The translations under genes and the position numbers were made by a program. DNA of 64,000 nt from Ligula intestinalis. Taxonomy: Eukaryota > Platyhelminthes > Cestoda > Diphyllobothriidea > Diphyllobothriidae. The notes beneath the pieces were generated by a model. The model was not told the origin of the DNA, did no database searches, and worked only from the letters and a program-made list of their open reading frames with translations. Below are positions 21,676 to 34,218 of the stretch, piece after piece. Where the stretch lies: assembly GCA_036362985.1 (NCBI GenBank), contig JAYGXS010000005.1, forward strand, positions 8,969,486 to 9,033,485. Direction: 5' to 3'. Every line of letters begins with the position of its first letter. The first letter of the stretch is position 1.

Positions 21676-24600
21676 GTGAGTCCTATCTTATTGCCCTATT
21701 TTATTTTCATGCGCTCAAAATGTGTCCCATACTGCAATCAGGGCTATGATCGGTATGAAAACTGTTTTGTAACGGCGACTATAAGCAGACCTTCGACATC
21801 CCAAGACACATGCTCACGCACAAGGCATTGGGAACTTATCCCAATTTGCAGATTGTGTAGTGCTCTGCGTAACGGTAGCGAGATTGTGGAGAAGACTGGG
21901 CAATATACGGAGCGTTAATATCCAATCCGCGAACTATCGTGTATAATCCAAAGAGTAGGTATTTCAGCTATTATTGTGGTTCGCACATAGCAGTGATTCT
22001 TGACTTCTAACTAATTTGGTATTTGGCCTCTGCATCCTTTCAAGTAGGGGTAAATCTGCTGTATCCAAGGTCTTCAGGCCTAACTCACGTATGAGAATGT
22101 ATACGTCGCTACATCTATGTTCAGTCTATTTCCTCAATGACATTGATTTCTGCTTAGAAACAAACATACCGTCTTAAAAACGCACACTCTTCGGGAATGG
22201 ACCATTAGTACTGCCACTGGTTTACGGAATCTACCATAACAACTACTAAATTCTCAGATTTGTGCAAATTATATTCGGAGGTAGTTTAGTTTGAAACTCT
22301 ACCGGGTATAAGATTTTTCAGAGATCTAAAAAGTTTCCTTCCTTAAAAGGCCGCCTGGTAAACTTCAGGCTTTTCACCGAACAAAAGTCTAATCATATAA
22401 GGTTCGCAAAGATAGTTTGTGTTACGTCCGTATTTGTTAGCGGTTTCTAACATGCCACTTACATGAGACAGTAACTAGGGTCCAACTCGCAGGCTGCGCC
22501 TTTGTTATTTACAGAAGCAATGGACGCTATTCGGGCAAACAGCATTCTTATCGTTAGGGAGGTTTGGCAGATTTGCTTAAATCAGTTGAACCAATTGTAA
22601 AAAATTTCGGCCTCGTTGTGAGTCCAACCTAACCCAGCAGGGAAGGCTGCGCAAAAGCCTTCACTGCTGGGTCGTTTGGACTCTCATCGAGGCCACGAAT
22701 TTTTCACAATTGGATCAACTGAACAATCCTCGTCTCTAATCATGCTTCGGCGAGTAAACAAGAATGCAACAACATACATCCACCAAAGCAGGTCAATATA
22801 CATTTAAGAAGGCAAAAACATCACAGTTTACAAAGGAGCAATGCATTTATTGACGCGAAAATGCTCTTTCCCTCCTCACGATTGTTTAAACCGGCCATTG
22901 CAATAGTCCGTTTTCTTTAACCTAGCTGCCTATGGGGTACGTTGGCTGTATGGACTCATCATGTCCATTTATGACCGGATTCCTCTGCCCAACTGGTTTC
23001 TCATAGTAGCTTTCCCAAATCTTCCGCCTATATCCGTGCCCGCAAAGGTTAATTTCACGAGATTAAAAAAGTAAACTTACTTTCCTGATCTTCTGCCCCG
23101 TTCCCCTTGGAGACCTTCCAAGGTACGTACCCGTATATAGATCGGGCTAAAATTAAGTAGCGTGAGTTGAAAATGGTTAAGATCTGGAAGTGCGCATTTC
23201 GTGATTTTTCACTACCATTCGCGTAGATACAGTAGTTATTCGGACTGAAGGAATACTGTGTCAAAATTGACTTACCTAAGACTCATTTTTGGACTTCTGT
23301 TGTTGGCCATAGCGCACCAAGGGAATAGGAATCGCTTCCGCGTAATACAGTAGGTCTTTTTTTAAATTTTCGGAAGGGTTCCTAAACCTAGCCTTAAAAC
23401 GTACCCTAATCCTAAATTGAAGCCCAAACCTTATCTTAATAAAATTTATCACGAGGATCCCGGAACAGGATGGCCTCCTAGTCGCCAGTTCGGCCGAGGG
23501 GGTTGATATAGCCTGTATGTAGCTGTGCACAAAAGTGCTGAGAGCGCAACCTAACAGCGACTTCTCTTTGTCTAATGCAGAGAACTTCAAACAGCTCATG
23601 ATCGCAGCTGAGGACGGGCAGTAGCTTTAGCAGCCAACCAAAGCACCGCCTTCTGGCTGCGATAAAACTCTCGATCCTTATAACCAAGGCTCAACTGATT
23701 TAGGCTCAGCGATGTTGAAACTGGTCGACGTGGATGAATTAACGCCACTTTGTCGGTCTACTAATGTTCAGTTTAAAAAAACCAATTGCTCCTGGGAGGT
23801 GAATATTGTGGCCTCTACCTCAACATTCGAACACAGCGGCTCCCTAACCGATGTTCAGATGTTTTTGCTTTGTCACTGGGTACCAGCGATTGTAGCTCCT
23901 ACTTCGAAATAATTTCTACGGCATCCAAAATAGTCTGAAACATCTGTGTAAAATCGGCCTCTCGTATCCAGGACGTTTCAGTATCACCAAGTCTGTCAAA
24001 CACAAGGTTATTTTAGCAAAAGTAGCTTATGTAGACTCACTCATATATTCCTAAGCCCAGCGTTTGGTCCTGCAAAAACGGTGGTTTTAGAGTTTTGGGA
24101 GGTTAAGAAATAGGATAGGCAGAAAAGGAAATTTTTAGAAGTAAGTTGTAAGTGAAAAAATGTAGTCGAATTTGCTTCCCGCGACCGCTGGGAGTAACTA
24201 GTTCAGCATGTAAATTGAAGGTGTGCGCTGTGCTTTGCGCCGCGGATTATACTAATCTCACTCCGGAATGGTAAGTTGAACCGCAAGTAAGTTGAAATAG
24301 ATGACCTCCTAACCAATATTTCAATTTTTCGGGAAATTCAAGAAACCTGCAAGTTAATAATCGGGTTTTTCCGCGGTAAATTAAATGATAATACCGATTA
24401 GGAAAATCTACAGATATAAGTCAACGACATTTCTAAATACGGTAAAATAAAAATGCATTTAGCATTCATCAAAGTATATTCCACTGCGTGGCCTAATTCC
24501 CCGCCCATAAAACCCGATAACCACCGTTTTCGTAGGAAAACATGCAGGTTGTAAGGATTTATGTGTGGGGCTACATAAGCTACTGTTGCCATTATTTTAT

Positions 24601-27600
24601 GTCAAGCTTTGTACATGATCGGCTGTGCGACTGCAATTGTTGGTCTTTTCACCAATATTCTCAACCAATCAAAGGCCGAGAATTTTATCGGAGCACTTAG
24701 TACACGTTATGGTCAGGAAAAACATGCTTATTAGGGTGTTTTTTTTTGGGTCAACGAACGACAAAAGCAGCTACGACAGAGGGAGCATGTAACAAAATTG
24801 GGCTGGAAAGAGCGCAAGATCCAATTATGCATTTTATCAGAGACTACCTACCGATAATCAAATTACGTTCATTGATAGTATCAAGTATTTGTTACTATTC
24901 GCGAATCAGCCAACCAGACCTCCCGGTTTAGAGGTTCAGAATGTAGACAAAATATCAGGACCGATAAAAATAAACTCAGTCCTGTTTAGGACAGAGGTAC
25001 GGGGCGAAAGAAAGTCGAGGTGGTAATTGAGATAGTTATGGTTGCGCTATTGTGCCTCTAAAATGCGACACGTGGTAAAGGCGTTAGACCAACACGGGAA
25101 GGGGGGTGAAATGAGGGTACGAGAAGCGTTATTGGGGATGCGCGCCCACAAAAAATTTCACGCATGGGGGAGGGGAGGTGTGTTGGCACGCCCAGCCGCA
25201 GGCTGCTGTCGCGCCAGCCACCTGCATCCGGACTCTGCTACGCCACCGGAATTGAGTGAATGAGCGAGGCAAGTGTGCTACCACTATAAACTACTTCACA
25301 AGCAAGTCCTTATGCCTGCGTCCACCGGACTCACGTTGGACCTCATTAGCATCGACGATGCAACGGTTGACTGTGAAATCACAGACGGAAAGGAGGAAAA
25401 TCAATTTGGAAGAGCTGACATTTGTGAGGATAAAGTTTAAATAAGAAGGTATGGCAAGCTAGAAGAATGAGCCTAACGAACTGTCGAAGCCTGTGGATAT
25501 GAGGAGGACGTGAGCAGATGCGTTGGACATCATGAACTGAAGGGCAATCTAGCAATATGTGGAAGATAGAGAGAGGGAAGGATCTCGAAGGAGTGAAGGA
25601 AGGATAAATGTTTGTGCAGTACATGTGTCGGCAGGAGAGCAAACCACGACTTTATACAGGTACCCTCAGCGTATCTCCCCTCCTGTTTGGGGTTCCTGCC
25701 CAAAGTAGCAGAAGCGAAATATAAGAAGTTGAGGCAAATCACTTCCGCAGTTCGAAACTTATCATGAAAGTCGTGCTTTGCATCTCCCGAATCACAGGAC
25801 AAGTCAAGACCTCCTGGACAGTGATAACGGTTTGAGGCAGACTTTAAAACCTAAAATATTAATAAAATAAGGTTGTATCACAGGCAAGCGCGTAAAATTC
25901 TTCCATTTGCTCGTTCGAATCGATCTACTCGAGTTCCACATAAGATATTTACGGCTTTAATTGCGCCAGGTATAAAAATTGACGCTTCAGTAATGTATGT
26001 CAGTTGATTGTTTTGAAGGATAAAATACAGTCAATTATTCCTCATAGAGTAGGTTAGAAAAGGGTAAAGTTATTTTAATATATGCACAATTGCTCATGCT
26101 TTGCACAGAGTGCTAGTCAAGGCACAGAAAGTGCTGGGTTTGTAGCAAGTATCAATGTGAGATTCGTCATATTTCGGTTTTCATCTAGCCTGACTTTCAT
26201 AGATTGCCTGATTTGCTTTAAAAATCGTACTTATTTGCATTTAGCTTTCAAAATGTTAGGAATTTGAGGATACTAACGTAAAACAGTATTTTGGTTTGGG
26301 TAAATGTAGATATGGTTCACGCCATGTTATCTAGAAACCCCTCAGAAGACACTAAAACGCCAGTTTCTGTACATTCAATCTCGAAATTCAAAACAAAAAT
26401 TTGTCACCACAAAAACACAATGAGAGGTAATTTTTTTCGCAAACGGCAGTGGCTACTTCGAATACCTCAGCATAATCCTCACCTTGTGATATCCTAAACA
26501 ATAACTGAATATACTCCCAGCTACCTCTAGGAATCCTACTGAATTGCATATATATTTTCGCTTATATAAATTTACTCATCCTTCTGGGGGGGGGCATAAC
26601 CTAATTTCGTTTCGTAAAGAAGGCTGATTGAATTTCCAAAGCGTGAATTAATTCATCTGATCGAAAAGTTGTTCAGCAGCCGAAAAGGAAGCAGCAGTGC
26701 CAGCAACGGAAAGTTCACGCCCAGCGATTGGTTTTCTATGAAACCAACCGACACAGCCCCAGCTAGATTTTATGGTCTGCCTAAAGTACACAAGGAAAAG
26801 ACACCGCTTAGGCCCATTGTCTCCCTTCGCGGCAACCCTACGTACAGATTGGCAACGTGAATGTTCACCCACCTCAAGTTCCTGGTGGTAGGCTCAACAA
26901 CAACCGTGGCTTCTGCCAAACAGTTCCTTGAGCAAATAAAGTATCTGAAGATAGAACCTGATGAATCCGTGGTATCCATCGATGTTGTCTCACTGTTCAC
27001 TTCCGTTCCACAACAACTAGAAATTGATGTTGTCGGACAACTTCTACCCGAACGCTACGATAACAGCGCGAAACCACTCAAGTCTGAACATCTGCTTGAA
27101 CTTTTACGACATTGCCTCAAAATGTACTTCACATTTGGCAGACAAATGTATGAGCAGATTAAAGGCACTCCCATGGGCTCCCCCTTGTCAGGCCTGATTG
27201 CTGAAGTGGTACTCCAACGGATAGAACACTTGGTCTTCACCAAGTAGCAACCCAAGTTTTGGGCTCGTTATGTCGATGACACCTTCGCCATTGTTAAAAC
27301 ATCTGACATCGAGCACCTCACAGAGCTACTGAACTCGGTTGATCCAAATATCCAGTTCACAATGGAGGTGGAAACAAATGAAGAACTGCCCTTCCTCGAT
27401 GTCCTGGTACGCCGGTGTTCGACTGGACTATTGCAAACTACAGTATTCAGAAAGGCCACCAGCACGAATCAGGTACTCAATTTCAACAGTAACCACCCCA
27501 TGTGCCACAAACGCAGCTGCGTCCGTACTCTTTTCCAAAGAGTTCAAACACACTGCAGCACACCAGCCGCCCAAACAGCTGAGCAACAAAATCTTCAGGA

Positions 27601-30600
27601 ACTCTTCCGAGCCAATGGCTACCCAAACTCGTTTGTCAAACAAAGCAGACGCCAAGTGAACAAACGACGACTAGAACAAAAGCAGCCCGAAGTCTGGAGG
27701 GCCATTCCCTACATAAAAGGTGTCTCAGAAACAGTCTCACGACTGTTACAACCTGCTGGCGTGGGCATAGCCCATCGACGTCAAGCGACAATACGCCGCC
27801 AGTTGATGCAACCCAAAGACCGACTGCCTCTTAAAGAAACCTCTGCAGTCGTCTACAAGATACTTTGCGATGAGGGAGACTGCAATTATGTTGGGGAAAC
27901 AGGCCGCAAACTGCAAACCCGCCTACAAGAGCACAAACGAGCGGCCCAGAAGCTGGACCCAAACTCACAACTGGCGGCACACATCACAGAAACTTGCCAT
28001 AACTTTGAGCTCCAAGGGGTGACCATCGTGGGCCGAGTAACCTCAAAAGCCGAAAGGCTGACACTCGAGGCATGGTACTCAGATGCCAACTCAGTCAACA
28101 GGCATCTGGACCTGCCAGCGGCCTACAAAGTATTGCGCCACTACGTTAGAAAGAGCCGGGACGAAGCCAAATCAAACGTAAGAATGGCAAGCAAACAGGA
28201 AACCACAACGAACCAGCTGGAAGAGGCGGCAGCGTTACCAAGGCCCTCTACCGGGTGACAAGGCGGCATACTAATTGCTGTTCATGACCCCCAGCCCCGC
28301 GGACAGCTAATTCGCCTACACCAACATAATTGCCCCTCCGACCCCTCCAATCCCAGTGACAGCTAATTGACCTCCTCCCCCACCCCCCTTTTTTGCTGTT
28401 TCTAATCCCTTGAAAACCTGACGATTTTTGGCATTTGATTGGCCTTTGGCCACTATAATTATCCTCGTTTTTGGTTGCTTTCTCATATCTGAAGATGGAC
28501 ACATGTAAGTGTTCGAAAGCTCAGAACAATAAATCAATTTATCTGTTGCTCGACCTGCCTTCTTCCTCATCCATGCAAATACCTGGATCGCGAACCTTCG
28601 CATTCATTCGGGAAAGTTCGACCTTTCCCGGATGCTACAGCCAATCAGCAGTCCGTGTTACAAGTCGGCCTACGCCTGAATAACATTCATTTGACCATGC
28701 CGCTGCATTAAGCCACAGTTACTGAAATAACCACCTTGTTACCGGCCATCCATGCAAGACTGTTACACTATGCTTTGGATTACAAAGTCGTGCCGGACTG
28801 TGGGCTAAGCCTCAGGAGGAAAGACGACAACGCTCTTCATGTCGGAGTACCAATGTGGTTTTCAGCCTTTTCCTTGGTACTCGATCGGTCATATCGGCGA
28901 CCAGCCACACCAAAGAGGCTTCTTACTGTCTGGTTCATGATGCAAGAGTTTACTTATTTCCCAGTTAAACACCATCGAGGGCTAGTACAAAATGTGCTCT
29001 CTGTGGGCGCAGAATAATAGCCGCGAGTTCAGGGCTCGCAAAACTTGGGATTAGGTAGGGACTGCTGACGGCAGCTAATAACTCAAAAATGGCTGGTCCA
29101 GTCTTCCCGTTTTTATTTTTAGTAGAATCATGAACGCACGGCAGTCCACGGGCAATCTGATTGTAGACGCTGTCGTTCCATTGTGAGTGCACGCTCAAAA
29201 AATGCAGTCAGTGTTGCATTTGGCTTACGACTTGCGAAGCCTGGATTTAAGGAGAGTAAACGATGCACCTTTACAGAGACAATTTTTCTGAGAGACAGGA
29301 ATGACGAAAAAAGCCCAGAGGCGACCATATTTCTTGCACCGACTCACTTTTAAGGTGGATATGGATACATGAAGGCCCAGAAGGCGAGGGCGTGATCGCT
29401 GGAACAAGAAGTCTGATGGGCTGGCGTGCCAGATTCTCACTCTAAGTAATCTTTAGAGATAATCACAGTAAGCCAAATTGCCGCGTCATTATCATGTCCA
29501 CATCCAACAAAGATGATGAAATTGTGGCCATAAGCGACTCGGACATGTATTGCAAAACCATAATCGCATCAATTACGACCCTCATGGGTGATCATGAAGT
29601 TTGTTAATTGTAATACGGATGTGGTCGCGTGGCCACGGCGAACTAAAAATAATGCACACCTTGCCTCTCTATCACCCTTATCTGCGACTCCCTCTGGTGA
29701 TGGGTTCGAAGGAGAATCCAAACCATCGGGCCAATCACCTTCTTAGTTCAATGATCGCATCTCCTTTTTCTTCTTCTGAATTGCCTCCTGGAACTCGGCT
29801 GTTCACTTCTATCCGACTGTTGTCCCAAAAGCAAGCTGCATGTGGACTGCAAATTCCTCCCTAGGTGATAACCAGGTCAACCAACTGACCGACCTTGGTA
29901 GCACGCGCCTTAAACAAAATTATGACTCATACTTAGGACTTGGGAGTGACGTTTATTAACCTGGCCCGATCCTGGCAGGACGAACTGCAGGTGACCTCGC
30001 GTTGCCTCGGGATTCCAGACCACACAAAGGGCCCTGAAACCTGGTTGCAATTGCGTTCGGGTATTCACTACGCGTAATAACCGCGTCTCCAGTTCGCGAG
30101 AAAGTGAAGTTTATCACAGGGACGGGGAAAGACGGCAATGCATCAGCCGACGTATGTTTGACCATGAATTGATAGCAGGGCATCCAGACCTTGACAGTCT
30201 TGAAAACATGGCTATTCTAACGCATAGTTTGGCTCGATTAGGAGAAGGAACTAGCACATGCGTTTTCGGTGTGGTTCAAATGAATAATGCAGGTCGGATG
30301 CCGGGTCAGCTACTGAGAGTGTTGCCATTTTCTGTCATCTCGGCTCATTCATGCCAACGAAATCCATTGGGAATTCGAGACGAAAATTCAGGCCGGTCTT
30401 GGACAATTCTTAGTCCCTGGGGTGCAAGTCTCGCGCAGGACATTACTGACCCTTAAAGTCGTAGTGGTTTTTTCGGAGATGACCAGAACAAAAACGGATC
30501 TACACCTTGATAGGTTGTACAATGAGGAGATTGGCTCTGGGGGATTCATTTGCAGGCCCGCTGAAAATTTGTCACGTTTAACAAATCTCCACAGGATATC

Positions 30601-33600
30601 TCCTAGTAACTAATCTAACAGGCAAAACAATAAAATGGAGGTATCAGCTAAAGGAAATGCAACTTATACTTTCCCATTCAGAATATGTAAAATGCGCTTA
30701 TAATACTACATGAAGATGCACGGGATTTAGTTTGAATCGCCAGCTCCTCGATATTACACACATTTTTCCCGAAACCAATAATTTTTAAACATTTGGCGAT
30801 TAAAGAATTATTCGTTGCAGTAAGTTCAACTGGCGCATGTCTTCTGTCCCCTTAGGAGAAAACTGAACTGTCATTTGCACAAAATTACGTAAGTATTTTT
30901 ATAATACTGCTTATCGTGCAGACTAATCCATCGATATTTCAGTCAAGTCGGGATGCCGGCTTTTGAACAAGATTCCTTCTGATTGTCTGTAGAAAGCATA
31001 AGTTGTAAAACACAGTTGGTCAAGAAGTATGAATTATTCTCAGTCATTTTCGATGCCCTCATAAATTCAAACACATTTGATAGGAAACACACACAAAATA
31101 CGGGCTTGGTAACAGTTTACCTGTTCATCGATTTTAAAAACGTTCTAATCAGGAGAGTTGAAAGGCCGTGAACTGCTCATTCATTATCCGTTTTATTTGT
31201 CAACTTGCTAATGCTGGCGATACCATATACGACATGATTCAAGTTCCTTACAAAATCGCATGAGAACTGTGTGACCTTTTCCTCATAGCGTAGAAATGTG
31301 TGTGATTTTCCGCACGCAGAATGGATGGGGCATATGATTGAGGAGCCCAGAATCAAATTCTAACATGTAAAAAATTATTCGGGGGATTTTAAAAAAATTC
31401 TTTCAAAAACATTAATATACCCTTTCCTCAAATAAGACATTTAAAGAAGACAACATTTGCTACCAAATGAGGACAAGAAATACAATTTTTCATCGTTTTC
31501 TATAAAATTTATTATAGGAAGATCTAAAATCCCTGAAAAATGTATGTTACTGAAGTGGATATTTTTTAAAGCGTGTTACTTTTACAGGCGATCAGAAAAA
31601 GGCTTGTCCAAAACCTGGCGTCCGAACATGACTGAGTTATCTACGGATTATGTTGCGTGATAATCAGTATTGTAAACTGACTAAAGTAATTTTTTGGAAT
31701 CGATACTTCAGGTTTTTTTTAGGTTAGTGTTAAGGATGGTCGAGTTAGGGCTTAGCTTATAGTTGGGGTTGGGGTTAAAGTTGGGACACGGTAATGGATA
31801 CCGCAACTGGAATTTAGGATAAGGTCACTCGTAATATGAGGGCTACTTATAACCGTGCCCATCCAAGTGATCAAGAGTCATTATTACTCATTTATTACCA
31901 TCTGAATTAAGGAGACAAGGTGAGAGATTCACTTGTTTTAGTACTGACTATCATGTCCGATAGTGGATTCTTAAAGTATTTATTTACTGGCTTTGTCTTC
32001 ATCAGTATTTTTAACAGTATCAGTTCCAGTGAATTATCTTTGTGGCGTATTGAAGACTAGGAATAGTTATCTGAGCGATTAGAAATGTTCAAATTAACCT
32101 TTTTCCTACCTCAGGCTATTCATCTGCACGACATTAACTGAATGGCTGGGATCACATAACCGTTTACAAACAGAGTTAACTCACGTCAATATTCATAGCC
32201 CAAAATCCGTAATACATGTCGGGGGTTAGCTTTCAATGTGCACACGACATTTTCTGCCAATGATTGTCGCACAGAAAATTTTAGACGTACGCCGCAACGT
32301 TGGCGTCTTTTGACAGAATTCTCCCTCAATCACGCTTGCTTCCTTTTCTGTTCAAGAATGAGAAGTATCTTTCTAAATTATCTCAGAATGTCTCGCTGCG
32401 AAAGTGGTGCCTACTTTACTGCGGTTTATTCAAGCGCAATTTAATTGTAGAAGATTCTGAACCCACTGCTTAAGCTCTGTTGTGCCTGTTCTCTTCAGTG
32501 TGGAAGCTGGATAAAAGTTCGAATTCAACGCATGGAACCGGACCTCTACGACATTGGCAAGAGTGCAGCCGAAGCAGAATACCTGAAGGAGATCCACACC
32601 ACGTTGGTGAGGAAACTGGCCGAAAAACAAACGCAGATCTCGGAACTGCTCTCGCGGGCCGAGGAGCTAGTCTCCCAACAGCCGACAGAAGGCCAAGCTA
32701 TGGTCTACTCGGCAATGTCCAGTTCTCTCAATAAAGCCTGGCGTGAGTTGCTCGAAGTCCTTGGCAAACGTGGACACCTGCTGGAGATGGCTGCAGACTG
32801 CTTTGTGAACGCTGATGCAGTTTGCGCCGCAGCCCGTCGAATCACCGATCCCTCATTTTCAGCAGATTGGGGAGACAGCGTGGAGAGCATAGAAAGACTC
32901 ATTCAGGTATTTTTTACAATTTCTTCTCCGCGTACAAGTGCGGTAAAGTTCGTAGAACAAACTTTTACAGGACCAACCCAGAAGTTTCTATGCCTATCAC
33001 CTTGAATTCCACTAGTTTGGACGTTAAATTTGACAGGATTCCGATTAACAATCAGTAGCCTTTAAACCTGCGCTGGGAACAGATTACCGTGTTCTTGGCA
33101 AGGGTCCTGACACGGCTGCAAACGACTTGTTCAGTAGGCCGAGTGAAGGCAATGAATTAAAGCTGACTTTGGGTGACAGAATTTTGGAATCTGTCGCAAA
33201 ATTCAGCTGAATATAGCGGTTAAATGATACTTATGTTTAGAATGATTCCTATGTTGATGGTGGGGAGCGCACCGATCTAGTTAGGGAACATTTTATGTCC
33301 CGTTGCGTCCTGGAGCACACCACAGGGCCTTCGCAGGTAGTTGCATAGAGACTTGTAGAATATGATTAAATGGAACCGACGAAGACAGAAGTGATTGGAA
33401 TGGTCATTCCTGGTTTATTAGGCCTCATCAGCCATTCATACCCTATCCCAGATGTGGCAATCCCCAAGATTAGAACCCATATGTATATAAAAAACGGTCG
33501 AATCCTTTGCAAGGCATGGCTACTTAGTTAACTCGCTCCATGCACCACTCATAGTATGGCGTCGAGTTGGAGGACCAACCTCGTAAATATGCACGGGAAA

Positions 33601-34183
33601 ATAACTTGATATCTACCTAAATAGATAAATCTATTAACAATGGTAGCGGTGCGCTGACTGATCACATTATCGAACAAACCCGTCCATTTTTTATCTTGTG
33701 ACCCACCATTAGGCCCCCCAGCCTATGTTATTTTCGGCAGTTACCCTATTCCGCCTATAATATATGTATAAATTAATGCAAGTCTTTCACCGGTCTAATC
33801 AGGGAACAATTAAGTTCCGCTTTGCCAAGGAGCTTGCAACGCAAACCCTCATGATCGTCACATAGTAACTTAGTTGATATGATGAAGGCAATAGTCACTA
33901 TGTGACGGTCATAAGGGTTTGCATTGCAAGCTCCTTGGCAAAACGGAACTTTATTGTTCCTTGACTAGATCAGTGAAACACCTGCATTCAATCATCATAT
34001 TCTCGATCACAACCGACGAAGCAGGGGACCCGTGAACTAGAGGCAGTGTCTCGAACACAATGACCGAAGGTCCCGGGTTCAAATCTCGGGGGTTACAAAC
34101 CTCGAGATTGGGTATGACTGGCTGATGACGGCTAATAAGCTAGAAATGGCCATTCCGGTCTCCCTTTGCTTTGTCGGATCCAC

Positions 34184-34218
<35 letters not shown>

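Larger units (their letters stand above)
21676..32498 (+). other. Intron 1 (10.8 kb)
   Basis: Donor GTGAGT, acceptor TGCCTGTTCTCTTCAG. It is the largest intron seen and has been colonised by a SINE-2 inverted pair, MITE copy 2, a Penelope-like element, the FB-1 copy 2 and a GGGTTA-like tract. Stretches 24591-26617 and 28525-30869 inside it show no gene or repeat that I recognise. Confidence 0.8.

Noticed and set aside
27362..28258. 298-codon ORF as a separate host gene
   Set aside because: It is the C-terminal part of the Penelope-like RT plus GIY-YIG frame that starts at 26618.
34187..34216. (TA)n run as a regulatory TATA cluster
   Set aside because: It sits directly at a SINE tail inside an intron and is best read as a microsatellite.
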